Source of the DNA: Hormiphora californensis | Lineage: Eukaryota > Ctenophora > Tentaculata > Cydippida > Pleurobrachiidae | Direction: 5' to 3' | Length of the DNA stretch: 64,000 bases | NCBI GenBank assembly: GCA_020137815.1 | Contig: CM035355.1 | Location: 6,429,097-6,493,096, forward strand | Shown here: one piece after another, positions 50,423 to 60,760 of the stretch | How the letters are laid out: each line of letters starts with the position of its first letter | Position numbering within the stretch: position 1 is the stretch's first letter | Notes under the pieces: generated by a model | What the model was told of the DNA's origin: nothing | The model's input: the letters and a program-made list of their open reading frames with translations, nothing else | Database searches by the model: none | Translations under genes and position numbers: made by a program

Positions 50423-51784
50423 GCTATAGCAAATGAGGGGTTCCCTGTTTCGGAATGCCGCATATTATATAATATCAATTTCCAGCATATTACACAAAAG
50501 TTGGGAGAAAGATAATATATATATTTGAGACTTATACAGCTGCCACTTTTACATATGTGGGCTGCATTGAGAGGGGGGAGGTGGGATAAAGCGATCCTTA
50601 CACCAATATCATTTTAACTCAATTACGGGCCCTTCATCATCATGCGACAGGGAGATAGGGAGGACGGAGGGTCACGTGATCATTAGGGTAATCTGTCTTG
50701 GTAGCCTAAATTATTTTATGAGTATAATTGTACATAATCATCTTCTGGTAGCGCTGAAATGTGTCTGAAAACTTGAATAAAAAGTTTCCTTCAGCAACTG
50801 CAGTTAGTAAGGTCGATAAGAGATACTGTAAGGGCGTGTACTAAGGCTGTTGATATACGGCATATAAGCTCTCCTTGAAGATCTGACAAATAGCATGATA
50901 AATACGGGTGATGATTCATAACAACAAGGATATTGAAACGCCTAGCATTACATCGTCGAAATATATTTAGAATTTTATCGCCTTATGTGAAATGCGTGAA
51001 ATTTTTGGAAGCTGTAATATCTACCTAAATAATAATGCTAAAGAAGGCAGAACTATATCTATATCCCCTGGTACGCGCTGCGTGAAGAAGCCACATAGTC
51101 CGTCATATATTTTATGATAAAATATCTTAAGTATCTACTTATTCTATCAAAATTAAATGCCGCCCCTTCAAAAGATGCGGCAACACATCTGTAATATCCA
51201 AATCTTCGTAGATCAACCCTGAGACCGCACCCCTACCCTGTTAAGATGGAAATTCCTTTCAGAATCACTTGGTTACATGGTCAAGTCTAACAAGGATTAA
51301 ACAACATAAAGACTTTATATAATTCGATTTATAGACTATATAATGTTATAGACATGATATGCATAATATGATTGCCAATTTGTTAATTCGATCTACTTTT
51401 TGTCCTAAAAAGTGATAGTTTTGATACAGCAACTGCACTAAGTAAAGCCATGGGAAGATATATAATATCTAAAATCACGAGTTGGTATGCTAATATACAT
51501 CCCATTCGGTCGATGACTCAACGACTCAGTATATATACGATTTAAACACGCCTCACATAACTTCAACATGTCGCAATAGTTTAGTATTCTCGCCTTATTT
51601 AGATGCAGGGTGGAAACCTTTAAAGCTGTAATATTTCCATCCATCGTCATCAGTCGTCTAATGACATAATGATACCATATGATACGGTTGGACCCCGATA
51701 TACCGAGATGGTCCAACTGTAACATTACATCTTCGTTGTTTCCCAACACCTCACACTAACACATCTCTCCCTAATTACAGCGTT
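50423..51784. other. intergenic region between divergent genes
   Basis: AT-rich, with no ORF of note. It separates the minus-strand secreted-protein gene from the plus-strand IDI1 gene. It includes the string GGTCACGTGATCATT (50670-50684) shared with 10534-10548. A similar phrase (cagcaactgca..agtaa) occurs at 50797 and 51427. Confidence 0.45.
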
Positions 51785-52474
51785 ATGTCAAAAACAGCGA
51801 TCCGAAGCTTGTCCGGGGTGTGTCCGGTTCAGGCGGCCTCTCTCGCCGAGATGGTCATGTTGGTAGATCGCCATGACAACATCACAGGAGCTGCATCCAA
51901 GAAAGATGCTCATCTGATGGAGAACATCCGGAAAACGGGGATGCTCCACCGAGCGTTCAGTGTGTTCCTCTTCAACACTCGGAATGAGCTGTTAGTTCAG
52001 CAGCGTTCTTCAGACAAGATTACCTTTCCGAACCTGTACACCAACTCGTGTTGCTCCCACCCACTGTCCAGTCTGGAAAACGAACGTGACCCGGTGTCGG
52101 GTATCAAGGAAGCGGCAGTGAGACGCATGAAACATGAGCTTGGAATCACGGAGGTTGGAGTCGAGGATATTACCCTTCTGACGAGGATTGTGTACTTTGG
52201 ATCGAGTTGTGAAACGTGGGGTGAACATGAGCTAGATCACGTGTTGTTGGTTAAAAAGGACATTACTGTCGATGGAAACCCTGATGAGGTCAAGACGGTG
52301 CGGTATATGGGGAAGGAGGAACTGTTCAGGGAGATGGAGAACGAGAGAGAGTTCCCTGTGACACCCTGGTTCAGGATCATTAGTGAGAGCATGTTGAGAC
52401 CATGGTGGGACAGTTTGGAGAAGGGACAACTAGAGGGTGATGGGAAGATTCATGAGTTTAGTTTTCCAGAGTGA
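51785..52474 (+). CDS. IDI1: isopentenyl-diphosphate delta-isomerase, type I
   Basis: A single coding exon of 229 residues interconverts IPP and DMAPP in isoprenoid synthesis. The Nudix-type fold signatures are intact: TNSCCSHPL with the catalytic Cys (usually TNTCCSHP), and WGEHELDHVLL with the catalytic Glu. HRAFSVFLFNTRNELLVQQR and KITFPNLYTN are also family-typical. The length matches animal IDI1 (227-228). There is no C-terminal peroxisomal signal (ends HEFSFPE), and no clear mitochondrial presequence, so it is probably cytosolic. The ATG follows a very good acceptor (ctctccctaattacag) by 4 nt, so a 5' non-coding exon or a trans-spliced leader is likely. Confidence 0.95.
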   Translation: MSKTAIRSLSGVCPVQAASLAEMVMLVDRHDNITGAASKKDAHLMENIRKTGMLHRAFSVFLFNTRNELLVQQRSSDKITFPNLYTNSCCSHPLSSLENERDPVSGIKEAAVRRMKHELGITEVGVEDITLLTRIVYFGSSCETWGEHELDHVLLVKKDITVDGNPDEVKTVRYMGKEELFREMENEREFPVTPWFRIISESMLRPWWDSLEKGQLEGDGKIHEFSFPE

Positions 52475-52490
52475 CTATGATACGAAAGAA

Positions 52491-52653
52491 CAACCTCGGA
52501 AATATCCAGATCTGCATCACGTGACCTGTGTATTGACTAGAGTTCAGATAAAACGTAATGCAAGTCTCGATTGCCATGCGGATTCGCACTGTTCTGAACT
52601 CTGACTGGTCAATACAGATCGCAGGGTGAAGACCTGAACATTTCCGAGGCTCC
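52491..52653. repeat. palindromic repeat in the IDI1 3' flank
   Basis: Imperfect inverted arms of about 65 bp (cctcggaaat.. tgtattgact..agttcaga and complement) leave a loop of about 35 bp. The family also appears as a short form at 48406-48456. It begins 16 bp after the IDI1 stop codon, so it may be part of the 3' UTR. Confidence 0.65.
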
Positions 52654-52955
52654 TCAAGAAGCATGCTGCAATTATTGTAGGATTTTTAGCGAACCAACTT
52701 GTTGTCATGGGTAGTTAGATGTAGAACATTTTATGTGTTGACCCCTGATCTATGTTATGAAGTGAATTATTTGTTTTGACTTTGTATCCGATCGCATTTT
52801 ATACTCAATGTTTTCCCTTTATTTCTGCAGTTTTCCTAACCTCGGGTCATACCAATTTCCCCGAATCTTTTCCACTACAGAGATATTTTCCCAACCCTGG
52901 CCCTTGACCTTTACAATGAATTCCTCTCACTTCCTAGGAACCAATTGGTACGTCC

Positions 52956-55451
52956 ATGGCTGATCCACCTGCAAAGCGGCCCTGTCTCAACATCGACAAG
53001 TCCTCTCGGGAGCTACTTCAACTTCTTAGGAAGAACGATGATTCAAGGGATTACCCCACATTAAACTCTCTACTACGAAACATCTTGACGGAGTATTGTC
53101 AATCCCCAGATACGCTTGAGGTTCTCCATAAATCCAGATTCATGGACTCTTTCGTCACTTTAATGGCCAGCAAAAATCTTCCTTCTGATCTTGCGAACAC
53201 CATCCTCTCCATCCTCCACGACGTCTCAGGACATAAGGAGTTGTTTGAAGTCATCCTGAAACTAAATTGTGGTGATATCGTGATTAGCAACTTTTTCCAT
53301 GATCCAAGGTGCTACTATAGATCCCTTCGGTTCATAAACAAGATTAGAGAAAATGGTTACCAAGTTCGACTTGACACGAATATCCTTGAACCGATAATTT
53401 GCTATCTTGAGGGTCATTTTTCGTCTGAGCAACCGAACGCTGTTCCGGATGAAAGTTATGGTTTGACGTTTGAAGAATTCGTCCCTTTAATCTCCTGTCT
53501 TAGTGATATTGAAATTATTATGTACAGGTTAAACGGATCGAAAAAGATGTTTCAATTTGTGGTAAGGGCTGCTAAACTATACCTGAGGACCCGATGCTTG
53601 GAGAAAGTACTCGTATTCCTGCTAACGGAACAGGCTATGATTTTTATGGTGTTGTCGCTACCAGATCATAAATCCGTCGTCAAGGAAATGAGACCTATCC
53701 TGCCTGAAATGGTTGAGGAAGTCTGTAAGTTGACCCCAGAGTGCCTGCTTGATCTTTATGTTGAGGATGATGAAGGAGTGGTGCTGTTTGGTGTGGCTGA
53801 AGAGAGCAGGAACAAAGTTTTCGGAGAGAGACTCCGAGTTGGGAGTGTTAGCGAATGTCAACAAATCTTGTACAGATTTCAGAGATGGAAGCCGATAACG
53901 ATACTCTTTACAGATGAGCTTGGTCAAGGCATTCATTGTTTCGTCTCTGAAACTCGGGAGCCTTTAGGTCAGTGGCTCGAAGCCTCACGAGATGCTTTGG
54001 CTATCTTTCACAGCACACGATTTCCTTCACCAGGAGACGGTCTTCTTGAGGCTCTCGTAGCGTTCCTAAAGGCCCTTCGAGGTATGGATTGTGAAAAATC
54101 AGTCAAACCGGTGGTCACGAAAATAGCAGAGAACATCATGAAATTTTTTATGAATGCACTCAATGAAGGCCGCCATCCGTTATTAGAGGAACATATCATC
54201 CTGATAGTGGATTTGTTCGCAAAGTATCAGACCAAACGGTTTAGCTCATTCTTTACATCGTATGTAAGCTCCTGGTCTCATCGCGATAAGCCTTCCCAAG
54301 TTCTACAGACATCTTTCTTTTGGACCACCCTATCCCACCCGTACCTCCGGACTCTTGGAAGCCGGCACCTTTACGATTTCGGTTACAGAAACGGAAAACT
54401 CTCTGATTTTCAGTTTAGATTTTTGTTCTTTGACATCGATAACATCCTGCTCATGCTTGCTGAACTTCGGCAGACTTCCCCAGAGAAATATTTGGTGGTA
54501 CTTTCCGACTACTTCCTCGCCAAAACGGATCAGACCTACTTGGAATGTGCTAAACCACATCGGTCCGAAGTTTCTTCTGTCTGTGAAGTTATACAACTAA
54601 AGGAGGACGACCCGCCCGAGTTACTTCTACGTCTCTTCCTCTGTCTGATCAGATATTTTCAGGGATGCTATTCAAAGTTTCGTCGGCCACGGAAGGAACA
54701 GTTTGAATACAAAGACATCAGGCTCTATGAAGGTCCGGATATTAGGGTACCCAGGGTATGCGAGGTGGTCAAACCAAGACCAACCAGATATCAAAAGGAA
54801 GCGTGGCACTGGCAACCATCTACAGGATTCACCAAATGCCAAGATAGGACCGTGAAAATCCAAGGAGAGGAGGGAGTGCCAGGGGTGGAGGTGAACGAAC
54901 GAGATCTGTCCTCTGTCGTTTTGAACAACATGCTGGTATCTAGTTTCGAGGAGAGTCGTACCTTGACCATTACCGTTCCTTCAGCCCCTCAGCGCATCCT
55001 CGAGGCCCTAAAATTGATCCTCAGCCAAAACGGGAAGGGTGTGGGGGATCATGCCTCGCTACAGGATGTCTGGGAGTGGCTGTTACCATGGGCAACGATG
55101 TACCAAGTCGACGGGGTCTTCAACTATCTGGTTTATGTGATGAGAGAGAAACTACCGGCCCGGCAGCGTCGTCTGCCATGTAACACCATGATGTCAGATG
55201 AATGGATGGTTGAGTTCGCAGTTCGCAGCAAACACCCTGCCTGGTTGATGCTTGTCTCTCAGAAGTTTCTAGTGGTTGATAACACTATGGTCGATCTACA
55301 GCCAGAGGATCTGATTTTCTCGATAACCGAACTGGTCAACGCAGCTAATACGAGAGATAACTATCTTGTTAACATAATCAGTTACTATTGTTGTCCTCGC
55401 CGTGGTGGTGAGGGTAGTGATTATACAGAGTATGCGAGTAGCGATGAGTGA
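52956..55451 (+). CDS. uncharacterised 831-residue helical-repeat protein with BTB-like C-terminal region
   Basis: An intronless frame. It begins MADPPAKRPCLNIDKSSREL, with a small basic motif, then about 600 residues of helical hairpins resembling degenerate ARM/HEAT repeats (for example LLRNILTEYCQSPDTLEVLH). Residues around 680-800 (NNMLVSSFEESRTLTITVPS, then WLLPWATMYQVDGVFNYLVY) resemble the second half of a BTB domain plus the following helices, as in ARM-BTB proteins such as ARMC5. This is inference from pattern only. The tail is acidic (DYTEYASSDE). The ATG is 18 nt after a strong acceptor (ctctcacttcctag). A truncated duplicate lies 400 bp downstream. Confidence 0.7.
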   Translation: MADPPAKRPCLNIDKSSRELLQLLRKNDDSRDYPTLNSLLRNILTEYCQSPDTLEVLHKSRFMDSFVTLMASKNLPSDLANTILSILHDVSGHKELFEVILKLNCGDIVISNFFHDPRCYYRSLRFINKIRENGYQVRLDTNILEPIICYLEGHFSSEQPNAVPDESYGLTFEEFVPLISCLSDIEIIMYRLNGSKKMFQFVVRAAKLYLRTRCLEKVLVFLLTEQAMIFMVLSLPDHKSVVKEMRPILPEMVEEVCKLTPECLLDLYVEDDEGVVLFGVAEESRNKVFGERLRVGSVSECQQILYRFQRWKPITILFTDELGQGIHCFVSETREPLGQWLEASRDALAIFHSTRFPSPGDGLLEALVAFLKALRGMDCEKSVKPVVTKIAENIMKFFMNALNEGRHPLLEEHIILIVDLFAKYQTKRFSSFFTSYVSSWSHRDKPSQVLQTSFFWTTLSHPYLRTLGSRHLYDFGYRNGKLSDFQFRFLFFDIDNILLMLAELRQTSPEKYLVVLSDYFLAKTDQTYLECAKPHRSEVSSVCEVIQLKEDDPPELLLRLFLCLIRYFQGCYSKFRRPRKEQFEYKDIRLYEGPDIRVPRVCEVVKPRPTRYQKEAWHWQPSTGFTKCQDRTVKIQGEEGVPGVEVNERDLSSVVLNNMLVSSFEESRTLTITVPSAPQRILEALKLILSQNGKGVGDHASLQDVWEWLLPWATMYQVDGVFNYLVYVMREKLPARQRRLPCNTMMSDEWMVEFAVRSKHPAWLMLVSQKFLVVDNTMVDLQPEDLIFSITELVNAANTRDNYLVNIISYYCCPRRGGEGSDYTEYASSDE

Positions 55452-55849
55452 AAGTGTAAAGCGTGTAATTGTATCTCCAGGAAAAGGATAGTTTTTAAGG
55501 GTTGTAATTTTAATTGATTTGTACACCAAGGGCTAAAGCAGCCGATATCATGTTACATTTATTTTATACTAGCACTATTTATTAAATCATGTTAATTAAT
55601 TTATTATTTTTAAACCGAAATGACAATTGCTTAATGCAGGCAAGTTTTTTACAATTTATTACCACAGTTTATACAATCAACCTATTTTACTATTCTAATT
55701 CAAGTTTATAAAATTCTGCCGTGTTTTATTACAATGCGTTAGCTAAGACCCCTGATAGCCCGAACCCCAAAACCTCAACTCCCACTCTAACTAAAATAAT
55801 CTACCAACTAACACACATAACCTATTCCTAGGACTCTATTGGTACACTC

Positions 55850-56221
55850 ATGGCTGATCCACCTGCAAAGCGGCCATGTCTCAACATCGATAAGTCCTCT
55901 CGCGAGCTACTTCAACTTCTTAGGAAGAACGATGATTCAAGGGATTACCCCACAATAAACTCTCTACTACGGAACATCTTGACGGAGTATTGTCAATCCC
56001 CAGATACACTTGAGACTCTCCATAAATCCAAATTCATGGACTCTTTCGTCACATTAATGGCCAGCAAAGACCTTCCTTCCGACCTTGCTAATACTATCCT
56101 CTCTGTTCTTACACGCATCTCTAGTCATCGGGAGTTGCTGAAAGACGTTCTTAGGTCGAATGCTTTGAACATGTGCACACTCCTACTCACTGCATTCACT
56201 GCTGCAGAGGACCGGACTTGA
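55850..56221 (+). pseudogene. truncated tandem copy of the 831-residue gene
   Basis: The first about 92 codons are nearly identical to those at 52956 (differences such as T/I and V/T at scattered sites), including the upstream acceptor and 5' leader (cctag, then ctattggtacactc before the ATG). After SVL the sequences diverge and the frame stops at 123 codons. It could be a 3'-truncated duplicate, or a short expressed paralogue acting on the same partners. The retroelement begins about 500 bp downstream. Confidence 0.75.
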
Positions 56222-56259
56222 TTGCTACGTTTGAAATTGGCGCTGGACACATGGGGGAT

Positions 56260-56743
56260 ACTGAGAGAGAGAAAAAAAAAAGAAAAAAAAAAAGAAAAGA
56301 AAAGAAATAAAGAGAGAAAGAGAATTTAACTTGTTTGTTTAGAATTATGCTAATAATAGATTTTCTTTTAACATAGTAGGGTACAGTGGTTGTAATTGTG
56401 CTGTCTGCAGGAAGGGGTGTATACACACAGTGCCACTACAATTAGTGTAATCCCGGTATCATAATAAGTAATCATAATGTAATATTATTAGTGTGTCATA
56501 CCCTATTACTTGGGTTACTGCCTAGTGCCTACTGCACTAGGTGGTAACAGGGGTGAACCAATGAGTTAGAGTGAGTCGGCGACAAGTACTGTAACTAGAG
56601 TTAGCGTGTTTAGGAAAGTCAGAGATGCAGGGAGTAGTTCCGAGACAGTTCAGATTTATACCTATCCTTCTATTTTGCACCACCAAGTTCTGTGTTTTAT
56701 AAAAGTCTAAAAAGTCACCATAAAAGCCCGCAAGCGGAGAGCA
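56260..56743 (+). other. probable 5' LTR region of the retroelement (left end undefined)
   Basis: The sequence just before the primer-binding site ends in gcggagagca, compatible with an LTR 3' CA end at 56742-56743. No second copy was found downstream of the integrase, so the left boundary cannot be fixed. It includes an AG-rich tract at 56266-56325 and no gene. Confidence 0.35.
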
Positions 56744-56745
56744 TT

Positions 56746-56765
56746 TGGAACCCCCGGCGGGACTT
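56746..56765 (+). other. candidate primer-binding site
   Basis: TGGAACCCCCGGCGGGACTT starts with TGG, as expected for complementarity to a tRNA CCA end. Its complement reads like a tRNA 3' end with a 7-nt acceptor strand and a CCCGC T-stem. The tRNA species is not identified. It lies 2 nt after the presumed LTR end. Confidence 0.5.
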
Positions 56766-56898
56766 CATACACCAGTGAGACGCACCTCCTTACCGAAGCT
56801 AAGTTCCCATCCAATCTTTTGCATTAATTTTGCTGTTTATCAAGTTTTATAATTATTAATTAGTTGCCCACAGATACGACAGGTTACTTTATTTTCAG

Positions 56899-57990
56899 AT
56901 GGGTTTGGATACAATGGATCAGCAAACTCCAGACCGGTCCGTACCTCCTGCTCCACGTCGAGATGCCTCAACAACCACACCTTTCAAATATCAAGCTACT
57001 TTAGACTCTTTGACTGAGGAGCAGAAAGCAGCAGTTCGTGCGTACACCAATCACCATGTGCAAGAAGCCACGTCATTGGCTGCGGCATCCGAACTCAGGA
57101 AGAACACTTCAGTGAATCCCTCAGCTAATATCAAGAGTAACTTTGCTAAGAGACCAGTCATGTTTCAACTTGATGATATGGATATAGACTTATTCCTCGA
57201 CCGATTTGAGGATTTTTTGGGACACACAGTGATTGCAGATAGCGACAAGATCCGGTTTTTCTGTTCATACCTGCCCGACAAATTAAACAGACGTCTCTCG
57301 CAGCAGGCGGATGTAAAAGCTAGGGAGGTATCCTGGGAGGAGTTTCAGGAGCGAGTGAAAGAGGCCGTGATGAGTATGAAACAGGAGACTGGGGCGCTGG
57401 CTAGAACCAAACTGAGAGAGCGGAAACAGTTGGAAGGAGAATCACTGAGAGACTATGCCGATGAACTGTTTCAACTTGCTAAGAAAGCCTGGCCCAGGGA
57501 TGAGGATCATGCAGTCCGAGAAGTGATGCTGAAAGATATTTTAGCTAACGGTGCCAAAGTGGAGGAAGTAGCTGTTTACATTCTCCAGCATGCAGATACT
57601 AAAACATTCAACACGCTGGTTCATGACGCAGATAAATTGGAGTCGTCATACAGGGTCAGAGCTGAACTGAAATCAAAAAGGGATGTGGAGGTAAACGTCC
57701 TTAGGGTCCAACAACAACCTACCGAGCGAGGACCAGATCCCTACCGACCTGTGAAACAAGATTACTATCCCTCTGTGCAGTATGGAAACGGACCCCGGCC
57801 CTCTTACTACTACAATCGAGATCATCAAGGTACGGACCGCGTCAGAGGAGAGGAGGAGGAGGAGGAGAGCCTCGCAGATGCTGGAACTGTGATCGCCCTG
57901 GTCATATTGCCCGGAACTGCCGGAGCCCACGTCAACAACAAAACCGGTACCAAAACAATCATGCACATAGGGACCAATCTCACATGTTAG
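56899..57990 (+). pseudogene. retroelement Gag (capsid), frame lost before the zinc knuckle
   Basis: The 363-codon frame holds a capsid-like helical region (for example FLDRFEDFLGHTVIADSDKI and YADELFQLAKKAWPRD). It then runs out of frame: the nucleocapsid CCHC knuckle (Cys, Cys, His, Cys codons from 57879 to 57920) is in another frame that ends at TAG 58140-58142. A single-base loss near 57830 would explain this. The ATG is directly preceded by ttactttattttcag, an excellent splice acceptor with 0 nt spacing. Confidence 0.8.
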
Positions 57991-58264
57991 GGTACCAAGT
58001 CTATAATGATAGGTGGGGGCAGCCCATGGGAAATCACCAAAATTATCCAGATCACCACACTCCGCACAATCCCCACATTCCTCAAAATACCCAGGCCCCG
58101 CAAGGTAGTGATCCTCAATCTGCACGTGTGTCAAAAAACTAGAAGATCCCTCTCTCGGCGAGAGGGTTTTTGAGAGCCTGCACTTTGAAATCTCGTCTGT
58201 AGAGTGCACCGCTCCGAGCATTGCTAGGCCTCTACTCATTGGAACTTGTTCTGGATGTCTTTAC

Positions 58265-58984
58265 TTGGGTGTTACTATTAGAGAGAATTTGTTTCAAGCG
58301 CTTATTGATTGTGGAGCATGTGTCAATCTTCTTTCATACAAGTTAGCTAAACGCTTGGACATTTGTGAGCATCTACGGGCTAGCAACGTTATGTTGGCTG
58401 GAGTTTCAGGGGCAAAGGTACAAACCCTTGGTAGTGTGTCCTTGATGGTTGAAGTGGGTGAATTTTGTGTCCCAGTTCGGTTTGTTGTGGCTGAAGTAGT
58501 GGAAGACTGTATTCTTGGGCAGGAGTTTCTCACTGAAAACGAGCTGGTGGTTAATTTCGGAAATAGGATGCTGATTGGTTCTGGGATAGAGGTTAAGCTC
58601 ACAATGCTTGATCGAGGGAAACAAAAGTACGGCTTGTGTACTACAGAAGAGTACAGTGAGGTTGGGAACTGGGTGATGAAATGTGGTGTAGTGATGGAAG
58701 GAGAGCTTGAGGAGCCGAGGGACGGTTCTTATGTTCTCAAATTTCAAGAGGAAATAAAATGGATGGTTGATGAAGAGGTGGAAGACCCGTTGGTAGTAGT
58801 AGTCTCGGGAGGAACACTGGAGCTACCAGTTAGTTTGGAGGGAGAAACTGAGCTGAGGATACCGAAGGGTTACCGAGTGGCTACAGTGGAACCTGTACAT
58901 GATTTGTCTAGTGTAACGGCAAGGCAGCAGTATTCAGGGGATTTCGATAAGGAGCGTGTGAGAGTGAACTTCATAAACTTTTGA
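58265..58984 (+). pseudogene. retroelement aspartic protease-like region
   Basis: The frame is open from before 58265 to TGA at 58982-58984. The protease active-site region reads ALIDCGACVNLLSYKLAKRL (Asp codon at 58307). Retroviral-type proteases normally have D-T/S-G here, so a Cys in the second position is unusual. The second family block, VEDCILGQEFL, resembles the ILG motif near the C terminus of these proteases. The rest, before the RT, is an acidic linker. Confidence 0.75.
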
Positions 58985-60760
58985 AGATTGAAAGTAAGGA
59001 GTACCTTACACCTGATCAGCAGCAGTCCCTCAAACAACTCACACATGATTTTGCTGACATCTTTGCACTTGACCGGAGTGAGCTAACTTGCACAGACTTG
59101 ATCGAGCATCATATCGATCTCACTACAGACAAACCGGTGAGAGCTCCTTATAGGCGTGTTCCATTGCATCTCAGAGAAGATTGTATAAAGGAGTTAAGAA
59201 GAGTTGCTGCAGTGTGGGATCATCCAGCATAGTGAAAGCGGCTATAACACGCCGGCTTTGGTCTTGAAGGGTAAAAATAAACTGAGGATAGTTCTGGATT
59301 TTAGGGAGTTGAATAAGATCACTGACAGATCGTACTGCACTGTACCTGCCCTCAACACCATTATTGCTGGTTGTGCTGGTGCTAAATTCTTCAGTTCATG
59401 TGATTTTAAGGATGGGTTTCTACAGATCCCATTAAAGGACGAGCATCGCAAGTTTACAGCATTTGCGATACCAGGGATTGGCCATTTTGAGTTTTGTAGA
59501 ATGCCACTGGGTCTGTGTTCATCTCCGGGTGTGTTTCAAACATTGATGGATCGTCTGTTAGCCGGATTACCTCCCACTGTTGCATCTGCTTTCATTGATG
59601 ACATTCTGTCTCCAGGAGAAACGGTTGAGCAGGCCTTGGAAAATTTGAAGGTGATTTTTGGCAGACTGAGGATTTCGAAGTTGAGACTTAGCCCTCACAA
59701 ATGCAAGTTGTTGGAGACTAAACTTAAATTTTGTGGGGTCTACTTGAGTGCGAAGGGGATTGAGGCGGATGCTGAGAAGGTAGCTGCACTAAGGGAAATG
59801 CCGCTTCCCAAGTCGATTAAAGAGGCCCGGTGTATGATGGGAGCGTTTAATTGGTTTCGAAATCACATTCCTAAGTTCTCGGATAAGGCCAAGGGATTAA
59901 CGGACTGCTTAAGGAGCAGTGAGAAGTTTGAAGTAACTCTCGAGCTCAAGGAGAGCATTGAAACCCTTTTGGAGGAGCTCTGTAATCCTCCCATTCTTAC
60001 GTACCCTGATACTAAGAAAGAGATGATTGTGTACACGGATGCTAGTGAAAAGGGTATTGGTGGATCAATTGGACACATCATTGACGGGGAATATCATCCA
60101 ATCGCTTACAGTTCAAAAGCGCTCACTCCAACTGAGCAGAGATGGCCCTCCTTTAAACGCGAGTTTTATGCATTGTGGTACCATATTACTCAAGCATGGC
60201 GTTTCTACTTGGTTGGGGCTAAATTCAAGTGCTACATCGACATGAAATCAATTACGCCGGAGGGTTTCTTGAAGCACAGCAACCAAGCCATTATGTTGAG
60301 GTGGTTCATGGACTTGTCGGCTTTTGATGTTGAGTTGATTTTTAAAGCGGGTAAAGATATGGATCTTCCTGATTGTTTGTCGAGGTTACCTAAAACCTCT
60401 TCAGAATTGTTTGAGTGGTGGTCTCAGGACAAACCTCTAAGTGAGGATGAAGAGAATGAGTCGGGGGAATGTGCAAGGGTCGCGTGGGTGCAGATTGGTA
60501 GCTGTTTGCCTGTGAATTGTTCCAGTGATGAAGCAACTGATGGGAATGAGGTTGTGAGTGGTTCTAAGGTAGGGGCTCATAGTGATACAGAAGGGACATT
60601 TGATAAACCTTTGCCGCCTCCAAACAGTGACCGGCTGCGTGAAGTACAAAAGGGGAGTTTGGAAAGTGCAAGAAGTGGTAGTTTGGGTGAAAGAGAATGG
60701 GAGACCAGAAACGTCCGAGGGGTTTTCAGAGTTCAAGCAGTGGGCGTGGAGATATTTTGA
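58981..60760 (+). pseudogene. retroelement reverse transcriptase and RNase H, one frame break
   Basis: The N-terminal RT part (to 59232) and the main part (from 59204) are in different frames, overlapping near 59204-59232. RT motifs: LRIVLDFRELNKITD, KFTAFAIPGIGHFEFCRMPL and the catalytic AFIDDIL (FIDD codons 59591-59602, where most Ty3/gypsy have YxDD). RNase H: VYTDASEKGIGGS (first Asp), FKREFYALW (Glu) and CYIDMKSI, where TDHKSL is typical. The DLPDCLSRLP tail of RNase H is present. An acidic linker to the integrase ends at TGA 60758-60760. Confidence 0.85.
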
